IMG/VR virus record: IMGVR_UViG_3300035034_000074
Coordinates: 1 to 23,137 of that record
Length of the DNA: 23,137 nucleotides
From: a virus
Direction: 5' to 3' (one strand)
The position numbers and the translations under genes were made by a program. Below are positions 6,088 to 12,880 of the stretch, in pieces. Below the pieces are notes generated by a model. It saw only the letters and a list, made by a program, of their open reading frames with translations. It did no database searches and was not told where the DNA came from. The first letter of the stretch is position 1; the number at the start of each line of letters is the position of its first letter.

Positions 6088-6525
6088 ACAGGTGGCATGT
6101 ATTCTTCGTCTAACGTCTTTATGTTAGGACGTGCTCAAGACAAAGATGGTACTGAGCTGCAGGGATATAAGTTTACTATTAACATCGAAAAGTCTCGCCA
6201 GGTTCGAGAGAAATCTAAATTTCCATTACTCGTATCATTTGAGAAAGGTATCAGCAAATACTCTGGTCTTCTTGACTTAGCTATTGAGCTGGATTTTGTA
6301 GTTAAGCCGAAGATGGGTTGGTACTCTCGTGTATTAGTTGATGAAAAGACAGGAGAAATAGCAGAAGACAAAAACTGGCGAGCAAAAGATACACAATGCG
6401 AAGAGTTCTGGGGACCGTTACTTAACTCAGCTGCGTTTGAGAAAGCATGTAACGATCGGTACCAGTTGGGTAACACAAATTCAGAAGAAGACACAGTAGA
6501 CCTAGGAGAATTAAATGACGAATAA
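5983..6525 (+). CDS. uvsX: C-terminal split intein fused to UvsX C-extein
   Basis: The protein starts at ATG 5983, 18 bases after the endonuclease stop; a TTG at 5980 is in frame but less likely. Residues 1-35 are a C-intein: a basic start (MKIKKINKMGKR), block F (DVYDISVKDAEHYVL), and block G (VVTHN), ending in the required His-Asn. The next residue, Thr36, is the +1 nucleophile and native UvsX sequence (TGGMYSS, T4 TGPMYS). Residues 36-180 are the rest of UvsX: 'GTELQGYKFTINIEKSR', 'KSKFPLLVSFEKGI', 'YSGLLDLAIEL', 'VVKPKMGWYSR', 'WRAKDTQCEEFWGPLL'. Trans-splicing with the upstream product would give 211 + 145 = 356 residues, close to T4 UvsX. The end overlaps the next gene by 11 bases. Confidence 0.95.
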   Translation: MKIKKINKMGKRDVYDISVKDAEHYVLENGVVTHNTGGMYSSSNVFMLGRAQDKDGTELQGYKFTINIEKSRQVREKSKFPLLVSFEKGISKYSGLLDLAIELDFVVKPKMGWYSRVLVDEKTGEIAEDKNWRAKDTQCEEFWGPLLNSAAFEKACNDRYQLGNTNSEEDTVDLGELNDE

Positions 6526-6886
6526 TAATGAAGTAACACCAACCCACGCAGCGACGCATCCTGCATATTCCGTTTATTCCGGTGAGTGCGGTATTGATCC
6601 TGCGCCGTTTCGTATCGACGAAGGCAAGTTTGCCGGCACAGTTTTTAACTATGCGACGGTAAAAGTAAAAGACGATGATGGCGGCTCTATTGATTACAAA
6701 CTTGATTTTATGCAGATCGTTGAAGACGGTGGCTCTGTCACGAAATTTACAAGTGATGAGGTTAATGGAGAGTTTTTTGAAACAGTAGCATCTCCTATTC
6801 TACTTAATATGCTTGCACAGTTCGTAGAGCGAGAAGCCAGCGGCGCTGTCGCAGAACCCAAATTTGTTGAGGTTGACGAACTGTGA
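6515..6886 (+). CDS. Unknown small protein, first of a probable tandem paralog pair
   Basis: A 123-residue acidic protein of unknown function. ATG 6515 lies inside the end of uvsX and has AGGAG at 6504-6508. After a low-complexity N terminus ('PTHAATHPAYS') it reads DEGKFAGTVFNYATV, IDYKLDFMQIVEDG, then FFETVASPILLNMLAQFVE. The same three blocks occur in the next gene in order and at similar spacing, suggesting an old duplication. There is no signal peptide or membrane segment. Its location between uvsX and gp41 suggests a recombination or replication accessory, but nothing in the sequence states a function. Confidence 0.75.
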   Translation: MTNNNEVTPTHAATHPAYSVYSGECGIDPAPFRIDEGKFAGTVFNYATVKVKDDDGGSIDYKLDFMQIVEDGGSVTKFTSDEVNGEFFETVASPILLNMLAQFVEREASGAVAEPKFVEVDEL

Positions 6887-7224
6887 AAATAGAAGCGCCG
6901 GCGTATAGTCTTGCGGTCGATGCACAGAATAGAATTATCATTCGTGTTGATGATGGAAAATTCATGGACTCGCAATATGTCTATTTGACAGTTGAACCAC
7001 GGCCGTCTGGTATTGTTGAATATACGACCAAGATCAGTTCTATTGTAGTAAACGGGTTAATACGAGATGCGTTAGAAGTCGAGCATAAGTTCCCAGAAAC
7101 CGCAGAAGAGTTTAAGCGGTATGTCACAAATCCAGTGTTAGACGATCTAATCCAAACGATGCAAGATGGGTCAGAATCACTAGGCATAACCGAGGACACT
7201 GCTCCAAAAATTATTCTTAATTAG
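6883..7224 (+). CDS. Unknown small protein, second of a probable tandem paralog pair
   Basis: A 113-residue protein starting with GTG 6883, overlapping the previous stop as GTGA, so it is translationally coupled. Blocks DDGKFMDSQYVYLTV, VEYTTKISSIVVNG and EFKRYVTNPVLDDLIQTMQ parallel the upstream gene's DEGKF..., IDYKL... and FFETVASPIL... blocks. Family and function are not recognised. The stop at 7222-7224 is followed at once by an intrinsic terminator, so this is the last gene of the uvsX transcription unit. Confidence 0.75.
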   Translation: MKIEAPAYSLAVDAQNRIIIRVDDGKFMDSQYVYLTVEPRPSGIVEYTTKISSIVVNGLIRDALEVEHKFPETAEEFKRYVTNPVLDDLIQTMQDGSESLGITEDTAPKIILN

Positions 7225-7235
7225 GACGTGAAATG

Positions 7236-7266
7236 AAAATCCCGGTATACATTGCCGGGATTTTTT
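7236..7266 (+). terminator. Rho-independent terminator ending the uvsX unit
   Basis: A ten-base-pair perfect stem (AAAATCCCGG 7236-7245 with CCGGGATTTT 7255-7264) around a nine-base loop TATACATTG (7246-7254), with a T-run at 7261-7266. The -35 box of the next promoter lies in the loop. Confidence 0.9.
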
Positions 7267-7274
7267 GATATAAT
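7246..7274 (+). promoter_or_regulatory. Sigma70-type promoter for gp41, nested in the terminator
   Basis: TATACA (7246-7251) and TATAAT (7269-7274) with a 17-base spacer. The -35 box matches TTGACA at four of six bases and is the same TATACA found before the promoters at 21178 and 22023. Expected start is near 7281, 22 bases before ATG 7303. Confidence 0.7.
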
Positions 7275-7302
7275 AGACTATGTTTATCAAATAGGTAAGA
7301 CT

Positions 7303-8670
7303 ATGAACGAAATCGAATTATTGATTGCTGCCTCCCTTCTAACGAATCCGGACTTCAGATCAAAGGTGTATCCTCACCTAAAACCCCAATTCTTTATGTC
7401 TCGGTCAATTTCTACGATCGTGGCTACCCTCCAAGAATATCATAACACCTACGAATCATTTCCAGATCAAACCGCACTGCGTGTTGAATTAGAGAGCCGA
7501 AAGGGTTTAACAGAAGAAGTCTTTACATCAACTGTTGGCGATCTAACTACTCTATACTCAGACAAAGTTTGTGCCGCTATATCTACAGTCGATTACCCGT
7601 GGCTACTTAACAAGACCGAGAAGTACCTAAAGACTCAGAGTTGTCACTTGGCAGTTATGGAATCTCTTGGTATTCTGGAAGGCGAGAACAAGAATCTTAC
7701 ACCCGAAGCAATTCCAGATATTCTAAAAGAAGCTCTGTCTATTTCTTTTGATGTCAATGTTGGTCACGACTATCTCGAGGATGCTGATTCTCGTTATGAT
7801 TTCTATCATAAAGTAGAGCAAAAGATTCCGTTTAAGCTGTCTGCATTGAATGCTATTACGAACGGCGGAGCTCCAAGAAAATCACTCATTGTTCCAGTTG
7901 CACCCACCGGTGTTGGTAAGTCTTTGTTCCTTACTGACTGGGCATCGTTCTTAATAACACATGGCTTTAACGTGTTGTATATTACACTTGAGATGGCCGA
8001 AGAGCGTGTAGCAGAACGTATAGACGCGAATCTTATGGATATTACAATCCAAGACTTGCAGACGATTCCCAAGTCCACATTCGATTCAAAAATTAACACA
8101 CTTAAGCGCAACTCTCCAGGTATCATTAAAATTAAAGAATATCCGCCTGGCACATTTAATGCTAACCATTTGCGGTTTTTGTTACAAGACTTGAAGAATA
8201 AAACTGGCTTTGTTCCAGATGTTATTGCAGTTGACTATCTTAACCTGATGGCATCCTATCGTATGAAAGATGCCGGCAACACTTATACTTACATCAAGGC
8301 AGTAGCCGAAGAACTGCGCGGTATCGCCATGGAATTTGATAACATTGTGATAGCTCCAACTCAGACTAACCGGACGGCTAGCGGTGCTTCTGACTTTGAA
8401 CTGAATGAAGTTTCAGAATCATTCGGTATTGCTATGACGGCTGATTGTATGTTCGGTCTTATTAGTACTCCAGACATGGAAACGCTTGGACATCTGCGCA
8501 TCAAAATGCTAAAGAATCGGTGGGGTAGTATTGATCGGTCGTTCTTATCAGCGATCAATCGTGCAAAAATGCAGCTTAATGATCTTGATGTCATTACACC
8601 GCAAGCACCACGCCCTTCAAACAAACCTTCTTTAAATAACAAACCAGCTATAACAGGAATGAAATTCTAA
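7303..8670 (+). CDS. 41: Replicative DNA helicase gp41 (DnaB family)
   Basis: A 455-residue protein (T4 gp41: 475). ATG 7303 is preferred over the in-frame TTG 7252, which lies inside the terminator hairpin and upstream of the expected transcription start; AGGT at 7293-7296 precedes ATG, and the product then begins MNEIELLIAASLL, like the T4 protein. The N-terminal domain (about 1-130) is followed by the RecA-like core: Walker A APTGVGKS (200-207), 'NVLYITLEMAEERVAERIDANLMD', a 'VIAVDYLNLM' Walker B region, and 'IVIAPTQTNR'. It unwinds DNA at the fork as a hexamer with the gp61 primase encoded further down. The C-terminal tail is low in complexity (PRPSNKPSLNNKP). It overlaps the next start by one base (TAATG). 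No intein is present, unlike some relatives. Confidence 0.93.
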   Translation: MNEIELLIAASLLTNPDFRSKVYPHLKPQFFMSRSISTIVATLQEYHNTYESFPDQTALRVELESRKGLTEEVFTSTVGDLTTLYSDKVCAAISTVDYPWLLNKTEKYLKTQSCHLAVMESLGILEGENKNLTPEAIPDILKEALSISFDVNVGHDYLEDADSRYDFYHKVEQKIPFKLSALNAITNGGAPRKSLIVPVAPTGVGKSLFLTDWASFLITHGFNVLYITLEMAEERVAERIDANLMDITIQDLQTIPKSTFDSKINTLKRNSPGIIKIKEYPPGTFNANHLRFLLQDLKNKTGFVPDVIAVDYLNLMASYRMKDAGNTYTYIKAVAEELRGIAMEFDNIVIAPTQTNRTASGASDFELNEVSESFGIAMTADCMFGLISTPDMETLGHLRIKMLKNRWGSIDRSFLSAINRAKMQLNDLDVITPQAPRPSNKPSLNNKPAITGMKF

Positions 8671-9701
8671 TGGCCGTCTTATCATCTCAGACAACTGACA
8701 AACAGCTATCATTTACAAAATATGTAACCAATAACAAGCGTCTTAAAGATATAGACTTCGAGATTGATAAGGGTCTCGAGGCTGTCTTGTACACCAAATC
8801 GGGTATTACATACGCAGTGTCAGATGCACCAAATTTGAAGCCGGGGGAAAAGTTTAAGATAACAGACACCAAACTTTACGATCCGATGAAATTAAAATTA
8901 GCAAAAGTCGCGTACAAGAATCGCACATATTTTGCCCAAATTTCAAAAATTAGAAAACCTACTGGTGGAAACGGTACGCAATATGAAGACGAAGTTGTTG
9001 ATTCGCTGAATAGTTATATCAAAGACGCAGGCGGCGTTGTTACATTTGTACTTAAGGGAGATAATAGACTTTATCGTGATATGCGATACGCGGTTAAAGT
9101 GGATAGTCGAATTAAGTCAAGTGGTGGCGTAAAGGGAGACCCTAAAGCCGATATTATAATATGTGCTGATATTAAGAATCCGACGGCCAAAGGATCAATT
9201 TACATATCCCATAAGAAAGAAGGCGGCCCTGAAGCATTCCAGCAGTATGGCGGTTTAAGTAAGCAAGCAGGCGAACATATATTCAATCATCCGCTTACTC
9301 AGAAATTTTTGAAGGCTGCTGCCGGAAATATTACCGGTGATAAATTAACATCTCCGTTAATGATGACATTTGATGACAAAGAATTGTCTAACCTATCCAT
9401 ATATGGACCTGAGTATGGTAAAGCATTCTCTTTACAAAATACACAATTGATTGGGCAAGGTTCACCTAGGTACGATTACTCTGCATCTAAAGACATTACG
9501 ACATTGGACTTTTCGTCGCATATGAGTCTAAACGGCGATCTTAGTCACTTCGTGGGTGGGTATGAACCAGTATTTGGTGCAACATATCGCGCAGGACGAG
9601 GTTTTGATTTTGAAGGCAAACGTTATAGCGGCGCACGGGTTGCATTATACCCCAAAAATCTAATGCAGACGCGGTCTAAGTTAATTACATTTAAGGGTTA
9701 A
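8670..9701 (+). CDS. PD-(D/E)XK-like nuclease-fold protein, putative
   Basis: A 343-residue protein whose ATG overlaps the gp41 stop. The middle region suggests a restriction-endonuclease-like fold: a helix with acids (YEDEVVDSL, E106/E108), then GDPKADIII (D161), then a strand ending ISHKK (K182), then 'FQQYGGLSKQAG'. In the usual motif the residue two before the Lys is Asp or Glu; here it is Ser180, as in some divergent members. The N-terminal 100 residues form a separate, beta-rich part. Similar proteins near gp41 in T4-like marine phages are familiar to me but have no assigned role. Translational coupling to the helicase suggests DNA replication, repair or host-DNA breakdown. The fold is inferred from motif pattern only. 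Confidence 0.6.
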   Translation: MAVLSSQTTDKQLSFTKYVTNNKRLKDIDFEIDKGLEAVLYTKSGITYAVSDAPNLKPGEKFKITDTKLYDPMKLKLAKVAYKNRTYFAQISKIRKPTGGNGTQYEDEVVDSLNSYIKDAGGVVTFVLKGDNRLYRDMRYAVKVDSRIKSSGGVKGDPKADIIICADIKNPTAKGSIYISHKKEGGPEAFQQYGGLSKQAGEHIFNHPLTQKFLKAAAGNITGDKLTSPLMMTFDDKELSNLSIYGPEYGKAFSLQNTQLIGQGSPRYDYSASKDITTLDFSSHMSLNGDLSHFVGGYEPVFGATYRAGRGFDFEGKRYSGARVALYPKNLMQTRSKLITFKG

Positions 9702-9706
9702 TATCG

Positions 9707-11257
9707 ATGAAACTTTTTGAAGCAGGGAATGTCCGCCAAGGATTGCCGCACATTCATAGTATGACGTTAGATCAATTCAAAAATCTTACTCACGGTGGCA
9801 AAGTACATCTCCACGACTTGACTGAAAAGACTGACGGGCAGGCGCATGTATTTGGACATGATGAACATGGTTTTTATACACAATCATCGGGGTCAGGTTC
9901 TGACAAAATGCGCCACCCTGATGACTTTAAGCATCGCGCAATTGCTCGAGCTAAAGAGACGGGCAAAGAACCTAGTCTACACGCAGCAGAAGCATTTGGT
10001 CATATTCACAAGATCTTGCATGCCAATACTAAACTACAACAGCACCTTAAAGATCAGCATACAAAGACGGGTGCTGAAGTAAAAGTTCGCGGCGAATCTT
10101 TTTATCGCCCATGGGGTTCACCCGGGACGCATGAAGGCGAAACTAAGTTTGTTGGAACATCTTATGCAACTCATCATATGGGTTCTGTTGGAAAGTATGT
10201 AATTCATACTAAGCTGCCAGACAATCACGGTCACGACGTTGATCATTTTAAAAAGCATCTATCTGATTCCCATATCAATTTTGATGATGATAAAATCCAT
10301 CATGCAGCTAAATCCGTTGATGTATCAGATGAGCATAAAGCTCTACATAGCCTTAACCATGAATTGATTTCGTCCCGGACTACTAAGACTAACAAAGAAG
10401 CAAAATTGGCAGAAGTAGAAAAGATGTCCAAGCTACAACACTCTGTCTCGGCAAAAGTCGATCATCACGTTAAGAAGATGGGATTAACTCCAAAATGGGG
10501 TTCTGGGTCTGAAGGTATTGTTATTCATCCGTCATCATCAAACTCTACCGCCCCAAGGTTCAAAGTGACGAGTGACAACTTCCGTCAGTATAAAAAAGAA
10601 GCTGCACCATGGAAGGGTTCTGCTAAAACCGAGTCGGCTTATATAATGCCTTTTGGTGCCTTCTTAGCTGAAGCTGCTACGACCCATCACACGTCTGTTA
10701 TTCCGATGGTTGGCTTCTCCCCTATCTCCCACATGGGTCATGCCAAAGATCTTGGAGACGCGCTATCTAAACTCCCAGGTAAGAAACATATTGGAATCTC
10801 ATCTAAAGCTGACGTCTTTACGCCCAAAGAGCGCGGGGATATACTTCATAAGCAGTGGGGTCAAACGGATCTTAAGCACCATGAAGTAAAATCAGCCGGT
10901 GAAACTATTGCTAACGCGCATGCAGCTCTTCCTAAGAACGGCAAAAAAGTACTTCATATGCTCGTTGGCCATGATCGTAAAGACTTTGCACATGGTCTAA
11001 AGAAGTCTCTTGAAGCCGGGAAGATTAAAGAGATGGGAGAATCAAAGTGGGACGAGATTCACATTCACCATCCTGAAGATTCTGATCGCTCACATGGTAT
11101 GTCTGGTACTAATATGCGTGGTGCCGCAATGAACGACAACCACGAAGAATTCCATAGGCACCTAGGATCAATGTTTACTGGCCAAGAAGCAAAGAAAATA
11201 CACAAGCGGGTCAAAGAAGGTTTAGATACCGGGCAGATTAAGGTAAAGCGGAAATGA
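9707..11257 (+). CDS. Fusion of ligase-like nucleotidyltransferase and HxGH nucleotidylyltransferase domains
   Basis: A 516-residue protein with two catalytic signatures. Residues 1-300 resemble the covalent nucleotidyltransferase fold of DNA/RNA ligases: EKTDG (40-44; K41 as candidate nucleotide-accepting Lys of KxDG), 'VKVRGESF' (125-132), SEGIVIH (268-274; motif IV type), and RFKVTS (284-289; K286 as motif V Lys). Residues of about 330-490 resemble HIGH-family nucleotidylyltransferases (NMNAT/cytidylyltransferase type): 'MVGFSPISHMGHAKDL' with H342-M-G-H345, and 'MSGTNMRGAA' (465-474), equivalent to the ISSTxxR motif. Both sets of key residues are present, so both domains may be active. 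It contains 54 His in 516 residues. The next gene, another nucleotidyltransferase, overlaps it by four bases. The substrate cannot be told from the sequence. Confidence 0.7.
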   Translation: MKLFEAGNVRQGLPHIHSMTLDQFKNLTHGGKVHLHDLTEKTDGQAHVFGHDEHGFYTQSSGSGSDKMRHPDDFKHRAIARAKETGKEPSLHAAEAFGHIHKILHANTKLQQHLKDQHTKTGAEVKVRGESFYRPWGSPGTHEGETKFVGTSYATHHMGSVGKYVIHTKLPDNHGHDVDHFKKHLSDSHINFDDDKIHHAAKSVDVSDEHKALHSLNHELISSRTTKTNKEAKLAEVEKMSKLQHSVSAKVDHHVKKMGLTPKWGSGSEGIVIHPSSSNSTAPRFKVTSDNFRQYKKEAAPWKGSAKTESAYIMPFGAFLAEAATTHHTSVIPMVGFSPISHMGHAKDLGDALSKLPGKKHIGISSKADVFTPKERGDILHKQWGQTDLKHHEVKSAGETIANAHAALPKNGKKVLHMLVGHDRKDFAHGLKKSLEAGKIKEMGESKWDEIHIHHPEDSDRSHGMSGTNMRGAAMNDNHEEFHRHLGSMFTGQEAKKIHKRVKEGLDTGQIKVKRK

Positions 11258-12132
11258 AAACATTTGGTAGATTTAAACAGATTCTTAGTGAGGGCGGCAA
11301 CGTAAAGATTGGAGATGTTGCGGCCGGTCCACTGACAGTTACTGCTGCTAATAGAACTGAACACCAGCATGACGTTCATACAATGCTTAGCCATGTTCAC
11401 GACTCGATGCATGCAGAACATGGCGTTCATCTGTTTGGTAAAGACAAAAAGGCACTGCATTCACATAGTGCCTTTTCTGGTTCAACAAAACATCTAATGA
11501 ATAACGATATTAGCCACAGCGATTTCGCAAAACACAAATCGTCCGTAGGTGACCTTGATGTATCTGTTCCACATGAACACTACGACAAGTTACATGCGCA
11601 TCTGACCGCCGGAAAAAAGTTTGGCAAATATCATGTAGTTGGAACAAAGAAGTCTGGTAGCGAAACGCATGCTCTAATGAAACACGAAAATGGTCAAGTT
11701 CACCAAGTTGATTTTGAGAAGTCGACTTATCATAAAGATGAACCAAATGAGTTTACGCAGTTTGGGCACGGCTCGCATTGGGATGATACTAAAAGTGGTA
11801 TTAAAGGTGTTCATCACAAGTTGCTACTAAATGCAGCTGGTACTAATAAGCACAAGTTCTCTACTATGTATGGTGCAAAGTCTCGTACTGATGACAAAGA
11901 TTCATACGCAAGTACTAAGAAAGACATTACACATAAGATATTCGGTAAAGGTGCCGACCACGCTCACTTAGATTCATTTCATGGCGTCTCACATTTAATT
12001 AAGAACCACATTCCAAAAGAACATCACCAAGCCGTCTACGACAAGTTCAAATCATCAGTTGATGTAAAGAAAGGTATTGACCACGAACCCGCTCTTAAAC
12101 ATCTCCATAAAGCACTTGAACTTCACAAGTAA
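11254..12132 (+). CDS. Pol-beta-like nucleotidyltransferase, His-rich
   Basis: A 292-residue protein whose ATG overlaps the previous stop (ATGA). It carries a minimal Pol-beta superfamily signature: FSGS (74-77), then VGDLDVSV with D100 and D102 as the paired metal-binding acids, and QVDFE (151-155) with D153 as the third. The gap of 23 residues between GS and the first Asp is longer than in classic members. A C-terminal part of about 100 residues looks helical. It contains 39 His in 292 residues (13 percent), an unusual composition shared with the fusion protein upstream. Such enzymes transfer nucleotides to nucleic acids, proteins or small molecules; the target here is unknown. Coupled translation suggests it works with the upstream fusion protein. 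A ten-base-pair hairpin lies inside the gene at 11447-11476. Confidence 0.65.
   Translation: MKTFGRFKQILSEGGNVKIGDVAAGPLTVTAANRTEHQHDVHTMLSHVHDSMHAEHGVHLFGKDKKALHSHSAFSGSTKHLMNNDISHSDFAKHKSSVGDLDVSVPHEHYDKLHAHLTAGKKFGKYHVVGTKKSGSETHALMKHENGQVHQVDFEKSTYHKDEPNEFTQFGHGSHWDDTKSGIKGVHHKLLLNAAGTNKHKFSTMYGAKSRTDDKDSYASTKKDITHKIFGKGADHAHLDSFHGVSHLIKNHIPKEHHQAVYDKFKSSVDVKKGIDHEPALKHLHKALELHK
11447..11476. other. Terminator-like hairpin inside a coding region
   Basis: AAAAGGCACT (11447-11456) and AGTGCCTTTT (11467-11476) form a perfect ten-base-pair stem with a ten-base loop. It looks like the core of a bidirectional intrinsic terminator, but the T-run ends with the stem and the site is in the middle of the Pol-beta-like gene. 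Confidence 0.7.
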
Positions 12133-12160
12133 ATACAATTACGAATTGAGAGGAATAACC

Positions 12161-12541
12161 ATGTTGGACAAAAACAGTCGCGATAAGTTTAAACACAAAG
12201 AAATGAACTCAGGACTTCAGCGTGAAGTCAGGCCGCAATCTAAATCTGCGCCGAACTTTTCACAAAAGGCCGTTGGGATGCTTTATTCCAAACATGGCCC
12301 GAAGACAGATAGCAGCGGAAAGAAGTATGGTCTTCATTACGGATCAGAAGCCGAAGGGCATGCAGAAGCTAAAAGTGTAGGCGGTAATTACAAACACTTC
12401 ACAAAGAGCCTGCGTGAGTTTATTGAAGAAGCGGAAAAAGCAGTTAAAGCAAAGACAGATGTTAAGTTCAATCCGGAATTTGATGACTACGATAAAGAAG
12501 AAGAAGATAAACCTGCTACAGAATTAAAAGATAAATGCTAA
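12161..12541 (+). CDS. Unknown hydrophilic protein with acidic tail
   Basis: A 126-residue protein. The reading frame extends upstream to 12077, but ATG 12161 has a near-perfect ribosome binding site (GAGAGGA 12148-12154, six-base spacing) and avoids a large overlap with the nucleotidyltransferase. It is Lys-, Ser- and Gly-rich in the N-terminal half ('SAPNFSQKAVGMLYSKHGPK'), has a short helix 'TKSLREFIEEAEKAVKAK', and ends in an acidic stretch (DDYDKEEEDK). There is no membrane segment. The stop overlaps the next start (ATGCTAA). The composition suggests a small, partly disordered accessory or structural protein; I do not recognise the family. Confidence 0.7.
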   Translation: MLDKNSRDKFKHKEMNSGLQREVRPQSKSAPNFSQKAVGMLYSKHGPKTDSSGKKYGLHYGSEAEGHAEAKSVGGNYKHFTKSLREFIEEAEKAVKAKTDVKFNPEFDDYDKEEEDKPATELKDKC

Positions 12542-12879
12542 CAGAACAAACTTTACGAAGATTATATATTGCGTATGATCGCGGGTTCTTAGTCAATGTG
12601 GCTGAGTTTGAAGAAGACGCATCACGCATAGTATTAGTCACTCGGCTATTGTCAAAATGGTTAGAGACTAAAGACTGTAACTTTCGTTTAATGACAAATC
12701 ACGCGACTATCATTAATAACACATTTGGGGAAGACGGCATTTATGCACTGTTTGAATATGTTAGCCAGTTTCGTGAATGTGTTCTTCCTATGCTAGCTCT
12801 GTTATACTTTATTGGAATTATTGATAAGCCAGCGATGTTAGATGTTGAGTTGTTAGAAAAACTACAAGGGATGAAATAA
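12535..12879 (+). CDS. Conserved small phage protein, function unknown
   Basis: A 114-residue, mostly helical protein. The segment 'RLMTNHATIINNTFGEDG..ALFEY' recalls a family of about 100 residues that is common in T4-like marine phages and usually carries an 'NH-hhh-N-FG' core; that family has no assigned function that I know of. A hydrophobic stretch 'CVLPMLALLYFIGII' occurs late in the protein, but with an otherwise soluble profile it is more likely a buried helix than a membrane anchor. The start overlaps the previous stop. The stop at 12879 is one base before the next ATG (TAATATG), so the genes are tightly coupled. Confidence 0.7.
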   Translation: MLTEQTLRRLYIAYDRGFLVNVAEFEEDASRIVLVTRLLSKWLETKDCNFRLMTNHATIINNTFGEDGIYALFEYVSQFRECVLPMLALLYFIGIIDKPAMLDVELLEKLQGMK

Positions 12880-12880
12880 T

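Noticed and set aside
7252-7302. TTG 7252 as start of gp41
   Set aside because: It lies inside the terminator hairpin and upstream of the expected transcription start. ATG 7303 gives a T4-like N terminus and has a ribosome site.
12077-12160. Extended N terminus of the gene at 12161
   Set aside because: It would overlap the Pol-beta-like gene by 56 bases and ignore the near-perfect GAGAGGA site before ATG 12161.
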